Part shown: positions 16,962 through 26,291 of the stretch, piece after piece | Position numbering within the stretch: position 1 is the first letter of the stretch | Layout of the letters: each line of letters opens with the position of its first letter | Assembly (NCBI RefSeq): GCF_051124815.1 | Contig: NZ_CP118486.1 | Location: forward strand, 434,001-498,000 | Origin: Azospirillum sp051124815 | GTDB lineage: Bacteria > Pseudomonadota > Alphaproteobacteria > Azospirillales > Azospirillaceae | Direction: 5' to 3' | Length of the DNA: 64,000 bases | The notes under the pieces: model-generated | Database searches by the model: none | What the model was told of the DNA's origin: nothing | The model's input: the letters and a program-made list of their open reading frames with translations, nothing else | Made by a program: the position numbers and the translations under genes

Positions 16962-18671
16962 ATGGATACCGCGGACATCCTTCAAATCGTCGCCTTCTGC
17001 GCGCTGCTGGTCGCGCTCACCCCGGTCGCCGGGGGCTATATGGCCAGCGTCTTCAGCGGGGAGCGGGTCCTGCTCGACCGCGTTCTCGGCCCGGTCGAAC
17101 GGGGCATCTACCGGCTGTGCGGCATCCGCGCCGATCAGGAACAGCATTGGACGGCCTATGCGCTGTCCATGCTGGCCTTCAACCTGCTGGGATTCCTGCT
17201 GCTGTACGCGCTGCTTCGCCTGCAGTCCTGGCTGCCGCTGAACCCGGCCGGGATGGCGCCGGTGCCGCCGGACCTCGCCTTCAACACCGCGGTCAGCTTC
17301 ATGACCAACACCAACTGGCAGGCCTATGGCGGCGAGAGCACGCTGAGCTACCTGAGCCAGATGGCCGGGCTGACGGTGCAGAACTTCGTGTCGGCGGCGA
17401 CCGGCATCGCCGTGCTGGTGGCGCTGATCCGCGGATTCGCGCGGCGGTCGGCCCGCACCGTCGGCAACTTCTATGTCGATATGACGCGGGCGACGCTCTA
17501 TGTGCTGCTGCCCATCAGCATCGTCACGGCGCTGGTCCTGGTCAGCCAGGGCGTGCCGCAGAACCTGGACAGCTATACCCTCGCCCATACGGTGGAGGGG
17601 GCCCGGCAGGTGATCGCGCAAGGGCCGGTCGCCTCGCAGGAAGCGATCAAGCAGCTGGGCTCCAACGGCGGCGGCTTCTTCTCCGTCAACTCCGCCCATC
17701 CCTACGAGAATCCGACGCCGCTGGCGAACTTCGTCGAAATGACGTTCCTGCTGCTGCTCGCCGCCGGACTGACCGACACGTTCGGCCGGATGGTCGGCGA
17801 CCGGCGCCAGGGATGGGCGATCTTCGCCGCCATGGGCATCCTGTTTCTCGCCGGGCTCGGCGTCGCTTATTGGGCGGAGTTGCAGGGCAACCCGGCCGCC
17901 ATCGCCGCCGGGCTCGATCCCGCCGCGGGGAACATGGAGGGCAAGGAGGTCCGCTTCGGCATCGTCAATTCGGTGTTGTGGGCGGTGGCGACCACCGCCG
18001 CCTCCAACGGGTCGGTCAATGCCATGCATGACAGCTTCATGCCGTTGGGCGGCATGGTGCCGATGGTCAACATGATGCTGGGCGAGGTGGTGTTCGGCGG
18101 AGTCGGCGCCGGGCTGTACGGCATGCTGATCTTCGTCCTGCTCGCCGTCTTCATCGCCGGGCTGATGGTCGGCCGCACGCCGGAATATCTCGGCAAGAAG
18201 ATCGAAGCGAAGGAGATCAAGCTGGCGATGCTCGCCACCCTGACTCTGCCGCTCGGCGTCCTCGGCTTCTCGGCGCTGACGCTGGTGCTGCCGGCGGGGC
18301 TTGCCGGCATCCAGGATCCGGGGCCGCATGGGTTGAGCGAGGTGCTGTACGCCTACAGCTCCGGCACCGGCAACAACGGGTCGGCCTTCGCCGGCTTCGG
18401 CGCCAACAGCCTGTACCACAACACCACCATCGCGCTCGCCATGCTGCTCGGCCGCTTTCTGGTCATCCTGCCGGTGCTGGCGATCGCCGGCGGGCTGGCG
18501 GCCAAGCGGACGGTCCCGGCGTCGGCCGGCACCTTCCCGACCCATGGCGGGCTGTTCATCGGGCTGCTGGTCGGCATCGTGCTGATCGTCGGCGGCCTGA
18601 CCTTCTTCCCGGCGCTGGCGCTGGGGCCGGTGGTGGAGCATCTGATGCTCGGCACCGGGACCTTCTTCTGA
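16962..18671 (+). CDS. kdpA: Potassium-transporting ATPase channel subunit KdpA
   Basis: A 569-residue polytopic inner-membrane protein of the usual KdpA length. The K+-selectivity filter loops are visible: FNTAVSFMTNTNWQAYGGE, GSNGGGFFSVNSAHPYENP, SNGSVNAMHDSF and SSGTGNNGSAFAG. It takes up K+ with high affinity, driven by KdpB ATP hydrolysis. AGGAGA lies 8-9 nt upstream of the ATG; kdpB follows directly after the stop. Confidence 0.98.
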   Translation: MDTADILQIVAFCALLVALTPVAGGYMASVFSGERVLLDRVLGPVERGIYRLCGIRADQEQHWTAYALSMLAFNLLGFLLLYALLRLQSWLPLNPAGMAPVPPDLAFNTAVSFMTNTNWQAYGGESTLSYLSQMAGLTVQNFVSAATGIAVLVALIRGFARRSARTVGNFYVDMTRATLYVLLPISIVTALVLVSQGVPQNLDSYTLAHTVEGARQVIAQGPVASQEAIKQLGSNGGGFFSVNSAHPYENPTPLANFVEMTFLLLLAAGLTDTFGRMVGDRRQGWAIFAAMGILFLAGLGVAYWAELQGNPAAIAAGLDPAAGNMEGKEVRFGIVNSVLWAVATTAASNGSVNAMHDSFMPLGGMVPMVNMMLGEVVFGGVGAGLYGMLIFVLLAVFIAGLMVGRTPEYLGKKIEAKEIKLAMLATLTLPLGVLGFSALTLVLPAGLAGIQDPGPHGLSEVLYAYSSGTGNNGSAFAGFGANSLYHNTTIALAMLLGRFLVILPVLAIAGGLAAKRTVPASAGTFPTHGGLFIGLLVGIVLIVGGLTFFPALALGPVVEHLMLGTGTFF

Positions 18672-18682
18672 GGATGCCACCG

Positions 18683-20728
18683 ATGATGCACCGCACTTCG
18701 GAGATTTCCCTGTTCGACGCCCGGATCGCCGCGCAGGCCGCCGGCGTCGCCGTCCGCAAGCTGGACCCGCGCGAGCTGGTCAGGAACCCCGTCATCTTCG
18801 TCACCGCCGTGGTGGCCGCACTGTCCACGGTGCTGGTCCTGCGCGATCTGCTGGGGACCGGCGGCGCCGGTATCGGCGTCTCCGGCCAGATCGCCGCATG
18901 GCTGTGGTTCACCGTGCTGTTCGCCAACTTCGCCGAGGCGGTCGCCGAGGGGCGCGGCAAGGCCCAGGCCGCCAGCCTGCGCAAGACCAAGACCGAAACC
19001 GCCGCAAAGAAAGTCGCAAGCGCCGACGCCACCACCCACCAGTCGGTGCCGGCGGCAAGCCTGCGCAGCGGCGACCTCGTGCTGGTCGACGCGGGCGACG
19101 TGATCCCCGGCGACGGCGACGTGGTGTCCGGCATCGCCACGGTGGACGAAAGCGCCATCACCGGCGAATCCGCGCCCGTCATCCGCGAATCCGGCGGCGA
19201 CCGTTCGGCCGTCACCGGCGGCACGCGGGTGGTGTCCGACCGGATCGTCGTCCGCATCACCGCCAATCCGGGCGAAAGCTTCCTCGACCGCATGATCGCG
19301 CTGGTCGAGGGCGCCAAGCGGCAGAAAACGCCGAACGAGATCGCGCTGAACATCCTGCTGGCGGGCCTGTCGGTCATCTTCCTGCTCGTTGTGATGACCC
19401 TGCCCGCCTTCGCCGATTATTCCGGCGCCGCCATCCCGGTGGCCTTCCTGATCGCGCTGCTGGTGACGCTGATCCCGACCACCATCGGCGGCCTGCTGTC
19501 CGCCATCGGCATCGCCGGCATGGACCGGCTGGTCCGCTTCAGCGTCATCGCCAAGTCCGGCCGCGCGGTGGAGGCGGCGGGCGACGTCGACGTGCTGCTG
19601 CTCGACAAGACCGGCACCATCACGCTGGGCAACCGGCAGGCGGCGGAGTTCATCCCGGTCGGCGGCATCGCCGAGCGCGAGCTTGCCGACGCCGCCTTCC
19701 TGTCGTCGCTGGCCGACGACACGCCGGAGGGCAAGTCCATCGTGGCGCTGGCCCGGCAGCGTTTCGGCTTCGATCCGGCAGCGCTCGACCGCGGCGGCCT
19801 GAGCTTCATCCCCTTCACCGCCCAGACGCGGATGAGCGGGGTGGACATCGCCGGCACCGACACGCGGATCCGCAAAGGGGCGCCGGATACGATCATTTCG
19901 ATGATCGGCGTCGCCGGCCGCGACCTGACGCTGGCGGTGGAGCGCGTCGCCAAGGCCGGCGGCACGCCGCTGGTGGTGGCGCGCGACGGCCGGGCGCTGG
20001 GCGTCGTTTATCTGAAGGACATCGTCAAGCCCGGCATCCGCGAACGCTTCCTGACCCTGCGCAGCATGGGAATCAAGACGGTGATGGTCACCGGCGACAA
20101 CCCGCTGACCGCCGCCGCCATCGCCGCCGAAGCCGGGGTGGACGATTTCCTGGCCGAGGCGACGCCGGAAAAGAAGCTGGAGCTGATCCGCGCCTATCAG
20201 GCCGACGGGCGGCTGGTCGCCATGTGCGGCGACGGCTCCAACGATGCGCCGGCCCTGGCCCAGGCGGATGTCGGCGTCGCCATGAACACCGGCACCCAGG
20301 CGGCGCGCGAGGCCGGCAACATGGTCGATCTGGAAAGCGACCCGACAAAGCTGATCGAGATCGTCATGATCGGCAAGCAGCTGCTGATGAGCCGCGGCGC
20401 GCTGACCACCTTCTCCATCGCCAACGACGTGGCGAAGTATTTCGCCATCATCCCGGCGCTGTTCATCGCAGCATATCCGCAATTGCAGGCGCTGAACGTG
20501 ATGGGGCTGACCAGCCCGCAGAGCGCCATCCTGTCGGCGATCATCTTCAACGCGCTGATCATCGTCGCGCTGATCCCTCTGGCGCTGAAGGGCGTCGCCT
20601 ACCGCCCGGCGGATGCGGCCAGCCTGCTGCGGCGCAACCTGCTGATCTACGGCCTCGGCGGTCTGGCGGTGCCCTTCGTCGGCATCAAGCTGATCGACAT
20701 GGCCATCACCACGCTCGGCCTCGTGTGA
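18683..20728 (+). CDS. kdpB: Potassium-transporting P-type ATPase KdpB
   Basis: A 681-residue P-type ATPase. The phosphorylated Asp is residue 308 in LLLDKTGTITLGN, the actuator loop is AITGESAPV and the hinge is VTGDNPLTAAA followed by MCGDGSNDAPAL. It hydrolyses ATP to drive K+ through KdpA. I chose ATG 18683: the TGAGG at the kdpA stop lies 9 nt upstream, whereas ATG 18674 would abut it. The C-terminal TM region is complete. Confidence 0.98.
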   Translation: MMHRTSEISLFDARIAAQAAGVAVRKLDPRELVRNPVIFVTAVVAALSTVLVLRDLLGTGGAGIGVSGQIAAWLWFTVLFANFAEAVAEGRGKAQAASLRKTKTETAAKKVASADATTHQSVPAASLRSGDLVLVDAGDVIPGDGDVVSGIATVDESAITGESAPVIRESGGDRSAVTGGTRVVSDRIVVRITANPGESFLDRMIALVEGAKRQKTPNEIALNILLAGLSVIFLLVVMTLPAFADYSGAAIPVAFLIALLVTLIPTTIGGLLSAIGIAGMDRLVRFSVIAKSGRAVEAAGDVDVLLLDKTGTITLGNRQAAEFIPVGGIAERELADAAFLSSLADDTPEGKSIVALARQRFGFDPAALDRGGLSFIPFTAQTRMSGVDIAGTDTRIRKGAPDTIISMIGVAGRDLTLAVERVAKAGGTPLVVARDGRALGVVYLKDIVKPGIRERFLTLRSMGIKTVMVTGDNPLTAAAIAAEAGVDDFLAEATPEKKLELIRAYQADGRLVAMCGDGSNDAPALAQADVGVAMNTGTQAAREAGNMVDLESDPTKLIEIVMIGKQLLMSRGALTTFSIANDVAKYFAIIPALFIAAYPQLQALNVMGLTSPQSAILSAIIFNALIIVALIPLALKGVAYRPADAASLLRRNLLIYGLGGLAVPFVGIKLIDMAITTLGLV

Positions 20729-20741
20729 GGAGCCTCATCGC

Positions 20742-21335
20742 ATGACCAGGGAACTTCGCCCCGCCTTCGTCCTCATCGTCGTGATGACGGTGCTGACCGG
20801 CCTGATCTATCCGCTGGCGGTCACCGGCACCGCGCAACTGCTGTTTCCGGCAAAAGCCCACGGCAGCCTGATCGAGCGCGATGGCAGCATCGTCGGCTCC
20901 GCGCTGATCGGGCAGTCCTTCACCGGGGAGGCCTATTTCCACCCGCGCCCGTCGGCGGCCGGCCAAGGCTATGACGCCGCGAACAGCGGCGCCGGCAATC
21001 TGGGCGCGACCAACAGGGCGCTGGTGGAGGCGCAGGCCAAGGCCATCGCGGAGCTGCGGTCGGCCAATCCCGACGCGCAGGGTCCGGTGCCGGCCGACCT
21101 CGCCACCGCGTCAGGCAGCGGCCTCGACCCGCACATCTCGCCCGCGGGTGCCGCCTTCCAGGTGGAGCGCGTCGCCAAGGCCCGCAACCTGCCGCCCGAA
21201 CGTGTCCGCGCCCTGGTGGCGGAGTTCACCGAGGGCCGGCAGTTCGGCCTGTTCGGAGAGCCGCGGGTGAATGTGCTGCTGTTGAATCTGGCACTCGACG
21301 AACGCTTTCCCGCGAAGCAGATGAGCAGCCGTTGA
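20742..21335 (+). CDS. kdpC: Potassium-transporting ATPase subunit KdpC
   Basis: A 197-residue protein with one N-terminal TM helix (FVLIVVMTVLTGLIYPLAVTG) and a periplasmic domain with the KdpC signatures GQSFTGEAYFHPRPSAAG and ASGSGLDPHISPAGA. It assists ATP binding and stabilises KdpABC. It is the last gene of the operon; a strong intrinsic terminator follows 34 nt after the stop. The kdpD and kdpE sensor genes, often the next genes in other bacteria, are absent here. Confidence 0.97.
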   Translation: MTRELRPAFVLIVVMTVLTGLIYPLAVTGTAQLLFPAKAHGSLIERDGSIVGSALIGQSFTGEAYFHPRPSAAGQGYDAANSGAGNLGATNRALVEAQAKAIAELRSANPDAQGPVPADLATASGSGLDPHISPAGAAFQVERVAKARNLPPERVRALVAEFTEGRQFGLFGEPRVNVLLLNLALDERFPAKQMSSR

Positions 21336-21368
21336 GCGGCGACCGTCGCGCTTGATCCGGCACGCACG

Positions 21369-21404
21369 AAAAAGCCGCCCTCCCACAGGGGAGGGCGGCT
21401 TTTG
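21369..21404 (+). terminator. Intrinsic terminator of the kdp operon
   Basis: An AAAGCCGCCCTCCC / GGGAGGGCGGCTTTT hairpin with a short loop (ACAG), flanked by A-rich sequence on the left and T on the right, starts 34 nt after the kdpC stop. The stem exceeds 12 bp and is followed by a T run, so it could also work in the opposite direction. Confidence 0.9.
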
Positions 21405-21432
21405 TTGCATCGGATCTCACTATGGACTTCTC

Positions 21433-21527
21433 TCGGCCGTCATTCCCGCGAAGGCGGGAATCCAGTCCGTTCAAGGGCTTGGACGCGAAGTCTCCTGGAT
21501 CTCCGCCTTCGCGGGGATGACGGCCGA
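21433..21527. repeat. Family 2 palindromic intergenic repeat (copy 1)
   Basis: A ~95-bp element flanked by TCGGCCGTCATTCCCGCGAA and its inverted counterpart TTCGCGGGGATGACGGCCGA. Each end is itself a small hairpin (CCCGC GAAG GCGGG). Copies occur at 25301-25397 and 34406-34504. It lies in the convergent space between kdpC and nirK. Confidence 0.88.
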
Positions 21528-21555
21528 CGATAACCCAGCATAATTCACGAACCGC

Positions 21556-22623
21556 TCAGTGCTGCATCTCGCCCAGCTTCTTGCGGCCGTCTCCGGTCTT
21601 GTCCAGGATGATGCTGTCGTCGGGCTTGCCTTCGACTTCCAGGATGCCGATCAGGCCCTTGGTGGCGCGGCTCAGCGCATGGTCGACCAGGGCGTATTTG
21701 CCGGGATACTCGACCTTGAATTCCACCATGGTGGCGCCGCCGGGGGCGACGGTGACGGTCTGGATGCCCTTCGACGGCTCGCTTTCCAGGCCGCCCAGAT
21801 TATAGACCTTGTCGAAGATCTCGCCGATGACGTGGAAGGAGGAGGTCAGGTTCGGACCGCCGACGCCGAAGAACAGGCGAACCGTCTCGCCGACCTTGGC
21901 CTTCAGCGGCTTGTCCTTGGTCAACGCACCGACGGTGCCGTTGAACACCATGTAGGTCGGCCGCTCGTTGACGAGGCCGTCATAGTCGTCCTCGGCATTC
22001 GCCAGGTTCTTGGCCTTGGTGGCGTAGACTTCCTGCTGCATCACGTAGAATTCGTGATCGACCGGCGGCAGCCCGGCCTCCGGCTCCACCACGATCAGGC
22101 CGTACATGCCCTTGGAGATGTGGTGGGCGACCATCGGCGTCGCACAGTGATAAACGAAGACGCCGGGGACCAGCGCCTTGAAGCTGAAGGCCTTGGTCTG
22201 GCCCGGCTCCACCTGGGTGATCTGGCCGCCGCCGAGGAAGCCGGTCGCGGCGTGGAAATCGACGGAGTGGTTCATCGTCGATTCCGGCGCGTTGGAGATC
22301 GAAACATCCACCGTATCGCCGACCCGCACCCGCACCATCGGACCGGGAACCGTGTTGTTGAAGGTCCAGTAGGTGTAGGTGGTGCCGTCGTCGAGCTTCG
22401 ACTCGACCTCGGTGGTCGTCAGCTGCAGCTTGTGCGTCTTCGGCGCCCGCTTGCCGGCCTTTTCCGGGGCTGGGACGGCGGCCGGATCCTGGACGACGCT
22501 GACCGTGGGCTGCTTGACCTTCGGATCGGCATAGAGCGTGTCGGCCGCCGAAGCGGCGCCGATACCGGACAGGATCATCAGTGCAGCGGCGCTGACGGTG
22601 ACGAGGGAGAGCTTGGTCTTCAT
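21556..22623 (-). CDS. nirK: Copper-containing nitrite reductase NirK (class II type)
   Basis: A 355-residue periplasmic two-cupredoxin enzyme reducing nitrite to NO, with a Sec signal peptide ending ...ASAAD. Type 1 Cu ligands: His119, Cys160, His168, Met173. Type 2 Cu ligands: His124, His159, His264. Catalytic Asp122 is present in HSVDFHA. The shorter CATPMVAHHISKGM loop and SSFHVIGEIFDKVY sequence match class II rather than class I NirK. It is a single-gene unit with an FNR/NNR box centred 69 bp upstream of the start. Electron donors are probably cupredoxin or cytochrome c. Confidence 0.96.
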   Translation of the reverse strand: MKTKLSLVTVSAAALMILSGIGAASAADTLYADPKVKQPTVSVVQDPAAVPAPEKAGKRAPKTHKLQLTTTEVESKLDDGTTYTYWTFNNTVPGPMVRVRVGDTVDVSISNAPESTMNHSVDFHAATGFLGGGQITQVEPGQTKAFSFKALVPGVFVYHCATPMVAHHISKGMYGLIVVEPEAGLPPVDHEFYVMQQEVYATKAKNLANAEDDYDGLVNERPTYMVFNGTVGALTKDKPLKAKVGETVRLFFGVGGPNLTSSFHVIGEIFDKVYNLGGLESEPSKGIQTVTVAPGGATMVEFKVEYPGKYALVDHALSRATKGLIGILEVEGKPDDSIILDKTGDGRKKLGEMQH

Positions 22624-22685
22624 GGCGTCATCTCGGCTGGATGTTTCTTGTGAGGGAATATTCAGCCCACCTCCGACGCCTTCGC

Positions 22686-22699
22686 TTGACCGCCGTCAA
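22686..22699 (-). promoter_or_regulatory. FNR/NNR-type box upstream of nirK
   Basis: TTGACCGCCGTCAA is a perfect palindrome in its TTGAC-N4-GTCAA arms. If it acts as a class II site (-41.5), transcription of nirK would start near 22651. The hexamer GAATAT then falls at the expected -10 position (22663-22658 on the minus strand). The site is near-identical to those at 28305-28318 and 41597-41610. Confidence 0.82.
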
Positions 22700-22771
22700 G
22701 CGTAGGACTTGAACGCTATTTTGTCGCAGCCCCTCCTTTATTTCCTTACAAACTGTATTGATTTTTAGGAT

Positions 22772-23320
22772 TCAGGATTTCGGCCGGAATGCAACGCAGA
22801 TTTGCGGATCGGTTTCGATCCGGCCGGCGCCGATCAGGTCGAGGCAATAGGGGATCGCGGGAAACACCGCCATCAGGCAATCATGGATGGCCGACGGCTT
22901 GCCCGGCAGGTTGACGATCAGGCTGCGGCCCCGGATTCCGGCGGTCTGGCGCGACAGGATGGCGGTCGGAACCACCCGCAGGCTGACCGAGCGCATCAGT
23001 TCGCCGAAACCCGGCATCATCTTGTCGCAGACCCGCTCCGTCGCCTCCGGCGTCACGTCGCGCGGGGCCGGGCCGGTGCCGCCGGTGGTCACCACCAGAT
23101 CGCAGCCGGCGACGTCGCACAGCTCGGTCAGCGTGGCGGCGATCAGGTCCAGCTCGTCCGGGATGACCCGCGCCTCCGCCACCCAGGGGGAGGCGACGAT
23201 GCGCGCCAGCTCCTCCCGGATCGCCGGGCCGCCCTTGTCTTCGTAGACGCCGCGGCTGGCGCGGTCGGAGATGGTGACGATTCCGATTTTTACGGGTCCG
23301 ATCTTCACCGGTTCGCTCAT
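22772..23320 (-). CDS. mog: Molybdopterin adenylyltransferase (MogA/MoaB family)
   Basis: A 182-residue cytosolic protein with IGIVTISDRASRGVYEDKGGP at the N-terminus and VVTTGGTGPAPRDVTPEAT, the molybdopterin-binding signature. It activates molybdopterin by adenylylation before Mo insertion. It lies 20 nt after norD and is probably the last gene of the nor transcript, although nitric oxide reductase contains no molybdenum. Benefit to periplasmic or membrane nitrate reductase, or to the CO-dehydrogenase-like enzyme in this window, is an inference. Confidence 0.92.
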   Translation of the reverse strand: MSEPVKIGPVKIGIVTISDRASRGVYEDKGGPAIREELARIVASPWVAEARVIPDELDLIAATLTELCDVAGCDLVVTTGGTGPAPRDVTPEATERVCDKMMPGFGELMRSVSLRVVPTAILSRQTAGIRGRSLIVNLPGKPSAIHDCLMAVFPAIPYCLDLIGAGRIETDPQICVAFRPKS

Positions 23321-23340
23321 GGTCGATGGTCCTTTTTCGA

Positions 23341-25257
23341 TCAGGCGGCGCAGGCGACCTGCCGATAGAGCGCCGGCAACGCCTTGGTCAGGTGGGAAAC
23401 CTGCGGGAATATGGCATAGGCGCCGCGCCCGAACAGATAGGGGATGTAGTCGCGCGCCTGCGCATCGACGGTGATGGCGAAGACCGCCAGCCCGTCGCGC
23501 CGCGCCTCGCGGATCGCCTGCCGGGTGTCCTCGATGCCGTAGCGGCCTTCGTAATGGTCCACGTCGTTTGGCTTGCCGTCGGTCAGCAGCACCAGCAGCC
23601 GGTGACGGTTCGGCCGGTCGGCAAGCTGGGCGGTGACATGGCGGATCGCCGCGCCCATGCGGGTGTAATAGCCCGGCTTCAGCGCGCCGATGCGGCGGGT
23701 GACGGTGGCGCCCAGCGGTTCCTCGAAGCCCTTGAGCGTCTGCACCCGCACCCAGTCGCGCCGGCGCGAGGTGAAGGAATAGAGCGCGTGGTCGTCGCCG
23801 CAGGCGGTCAGGCCATGGGTCAGCGCCAGCAGCGCCTCCTTCTCCACATCCAGGACGCGGCGGCCCTCGATCCAGCCGTCGGTGGACAGCGAGCCGTCGA
23901 CCAGCACCGCCACCGCCAGATCACGGGCGGCGCTGCGCACCTGCTGATGCACGCGGTCGCTGCCGCAGCCGCCGGCCTGGAAATCGGCCCGGCTGCGCAC
24001 CAGGGCTGCCAGATCCAGTTCGTCGCCATCGGCCTGCCCGGTGAACAGCATGCGGCGCGGGCGCAGCGCCTCGAACTGGCGGCGGACCTGCCGGATGCGG
24101 CGCTGGGCGGCGGCGTCGGGCTGCCAGAACTCACCCTCGGCCGGTGCCGTCTCGGCGATCACCCGGCAATGGTTGGGGAGATGGGCCTGCCGGCCATGGT
24201 CCCATTCCGGATAGCTGAGCGTCGCCACCAGCGGCGTGTCGTCCACCACCGCCGCACCGAGGTCGAGGTCGAGCTTCAGCGTCGTCGCTGCCTTGCGCTG
24301 GTGCGCGCCGACCGCGATCTCGTCGAGGTCGTCGGCGGCCTTGCGGGCATTCTCCGCGTCGTCGTCATCAACCGCGCGCGGGATGTTCAGCGCCTCGGCG
24401 AGGCTCAGCATCTTTTCGAAGCGGTTGAGGATCAGCGGATCGGTGCGCTGGATCTGGTCGGTCTGCCGGCGGGTCGCGGCGCGGCGGCGCTGGTCGCCCT
24501 CGGCCGCCTGCCCGCCCTCGCCGGGACTGTCCACTGCAGCGGCGGCATCGCGCCCGGCGCACGGTGCGACGAGGCCCCACAGCGGCACCGGCAGCATGCG
24601 GGCATAGCCATAGGGGGCGGTGAAGTCCGACAGCGGGATGGTGGGTGCCAGCATGCGCGCGCCTTCGCTGCTGACGGCACCGGCGCCGAGCAGCGCCAGG
24701 ACGGCACGCTCGACATCCGCTTCCACCGGCGGCAGGCGGCGGGCCGGCCGGGTGGCGGCGACGGCGCGGGCCAGTTCCTCGTGCATGCCGGACAGGCCGG
24801 GCCAGCGCGTCAGCACCCGCACCGTGGTGGCCGCCGCGCCGCGCAACGCCTGCAGGTCGGCCTGCAGCGGGTCGGCGGGAGCCGGATGGGCCTCGGCATG
24901 GGCGAAGAAGGCGGCGAGCCATTCATAGAGCCGCTCGTTCAGCGCCGGATCGGGGAACAGGTCGATGGCCGTCGGCAGTTGCAGCACATTGCCGTCCAGC
25001 GCCGCCCGCTCCACCCGCTCCTCCCCCAGCCCGATGCGGCCGAGCAGCGACAGCCGGTGCCCCGACACCGCTGCGGTCCCGGCGGCCAGCCGCACCCCGC
25101 GGTCGCCGCCCAACGCCCGGAAGAACACCGCCAGCCGCGGACGCATGGTCTCCAGTGTCACGGCGGCGTCCGGATGGTGCGGATAGCTCGACCGTCCGCC
25201 GATCAGGCGGTGCCACAGACGGCCGACGGTCTCTTCCGGTTCGAAGAACTCCAGCAT
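23341..25257 (-). CDS. norD: Nitric oxide reductase activation protein NorD (VWA domain)
   Basis: A 638-residue protein with a C-terminal von Willebrand A domain; the MIDAS motif is DGSLS (in VAVLVDGSLSTDG) with LLVLLTDGKPND further on. NorD works with the AAA+ protein NorQ to insert or mature the FeB centre of cNOR. The start at 25257 (MLEFFEPEETVGRLWH) is preceded by GGGAG. Upstream in-frame codons belong to a palindromic repeat and are excluded. The gene order norCBQD is standard. Confidence 0.94.
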   Translation of the reverse strand: MLEFFEPEETVGRLWHRLIGGRSSYPHHPDAAVTLETMRPRLAVFFRALGGDRGVRLAAGTAAVSGHRLSLLGRIGLGEERVERAALDGNVLQLPTAIDLFPDPALNERLYEWLAAFFAHAEAHPAPADPLQADLQALRGAAATTVRVLTRWPGLSGMHEELARAVAATRPARRLPPVEADVERAVLALLGAGAVSSEGARMLAPTIPLSDFTAPYGYARMLPVPLWGLVAPCAGRDAAAAVDSPGEGGQAAEGDQRRRAATRRQTDQIQRTDPLILNRFEKMLSLAEALNIPRAVDDDDAENARKAADDLDEIAVGAHQRKAATTLKLDLDLGAAVVDDTPLVATLSYPEWDHGRQAHLPNHCRVIAETAPAEGEFWQPDAAAQRRIRQVRRQFEALRPRRMLFTGQADGDELDLAALVRSRADFQAGGCGSDRVHQQVRSAARDLAVAVLVDGSLSTDGWIEGRRVLDVEKEALLALTHGLTACGDDHALYSFTSRRRDWVRVQTLKGFEEPLGATVTRRIGALKPGYYTRMGAAIRHVTAQLADRPNRHRLLVLLTDGKPNDVDHYEGRYGIEDTRQAIREARRDGLAVFAITVDAQARDYIPYLFGRGAYAIFPQVSHLTKALPALYRQVACAA

Positions 25258-25300
25258 GACGCACGCGCTCCCAAATACTGGCCCAAATCCACAGCCCCTG

Positions 25301-25397
25301 TCGGCCGTCATTCCCGCGAAGGCGGGAATCCACGCTTTGCAGTCGGACGAGCGCTGCGGAAACGCCTGGATCCCCGCCTTCGCGGGGATGACGGCCG
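25301..25397. repeat. Family 2 palindromic intergenic repeat (copy 2, within the nor operon)
   Basis: A ~97-bp copy with TCGGCCGTCATTCCCGCGAA and inverted TTCGCGGGGATGACGGCCG ends. It separates norQ from norD, which in many bacteria are adjacent. On the minus-strand transcript it would fold into a long hairpin and could alter norD expression relative to norCBQ. Confidence 0.88.
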
Positions 25398-25440
25398 CAA
25401 AGGTGGAGTTCCGGTTCCGCAATCTGCGCTGTCGTCCGCC

Positions 25441-26268
25441 CTACCCCAGCGTCACTTCGGCGACGCGCAGCAGGGCGGCGCGGATGTCCGGGTCGTCGGT
25501 CAGCGGTTCGATCAGGGCGGCGCGGATGGCGCGTTCGGGCTTCATGCCGGAGCGGATCAGCGTGGCGCAGTAGATCAGCAGGCGGGTCGACACGCCCTCC
25601 TCCAGATCCTGGCCCTTCAGCGCGCGCAGTGCGTTGGCGAGGCGCACCAGCGGGGCGACGCGGTTTTCGGCCAAGCCGCTTTCGGTGGCGACGATGGGGA
25701 TTTCGCGCTCGGGCGCCGGGAAATCGAATTCGACGGCGAGGAAGCGCTGGCGGGTGCTGGGCTTCAGCGCTTTCAGCACATTCTGGTAGCCGGGGTTGTA
25801 GGACATCACCAGCATGAAGCCCGCGGGCGCTTCCAGCGTCTCGCCGGTGCGGTCGAGCGGCAGGATGCGGCGGTCGTCGGTCAGCGGGTGCAGCACGACG
25901 GTGACGTCCTTGCGCGCCTCCACCACCTCGTCGAGATAGCAGATCGCGCCCTCGCGCACGGCGCGGGTCAGCGGCCCGTCGGCCCAGACGGTGTCGCCGC
26001 CCTTCAGCAGATAGCGGCCGGTCAGGTCGGCGGCGGTCAGGTCGTCGTGGCAGGACACGGTGTAGAGCGGCCGGCCCAGCTTGGCCGCCATATGGGCGAC
26101 GAAGCGGGTCTTGCCGCAGCCGGTCGGCCCCTTCAGCAGAAGCGGCAGACGGTGGTTGTAGGCATGCTCGAACAGCGCGCACTCGTCGCCCGTCGGCTGA
26201 TAGTAGGGCAGATCGGCGCTGTCGGCGGCTTCAGGCACGACGGTAAGCGGGGCGGCGCTGCGGATCAT
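25441..26268 (-). CDS. norQ: AAA+ ATPase NorQ (CbbQ/NirQ family)
   Basis: A 275-residue MoxR-type AAA+ protein. Walker A is GPTGCGKT at residues 47-54; Walker B is the ICYLDEVVEA segment; sensor residues follow in MSYNPGYQN. The C-terminal CbbQ domain is complete. It partners NorD in activating NorCB. It lies 66 nt after norB, separated by a strong hairpin that may attenuate transcription into norQ. Confidence 0.95.
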   Translation of the reverse strand: MIRSAAPLTVVPEAADSADLPYYQPTGDECALFEHAYNHRLPLLLKGPTGCGKTRFVAHMAAKLGRPLYTVSCHDDLTAADLTGRYLLKGGDTVWADGPLTRAVREGAICYLDEVVEARKDVTVVLHPLTDDRRILPLDRTGETLEAPAGFMLVMSYNPGYQNVLKALKPSTRQRFLAVEFDFPAPEREIPIVATESGLAENRVAPLVRLANALRALKGQDLEEGVSTRLLIYCATLIRSGMKPERAIRAALIEPLTDDPDIRAALLRVAEVTLG

Positions 26269-26291
26269 GGGAAAGACTCCTGGAAAACGGA

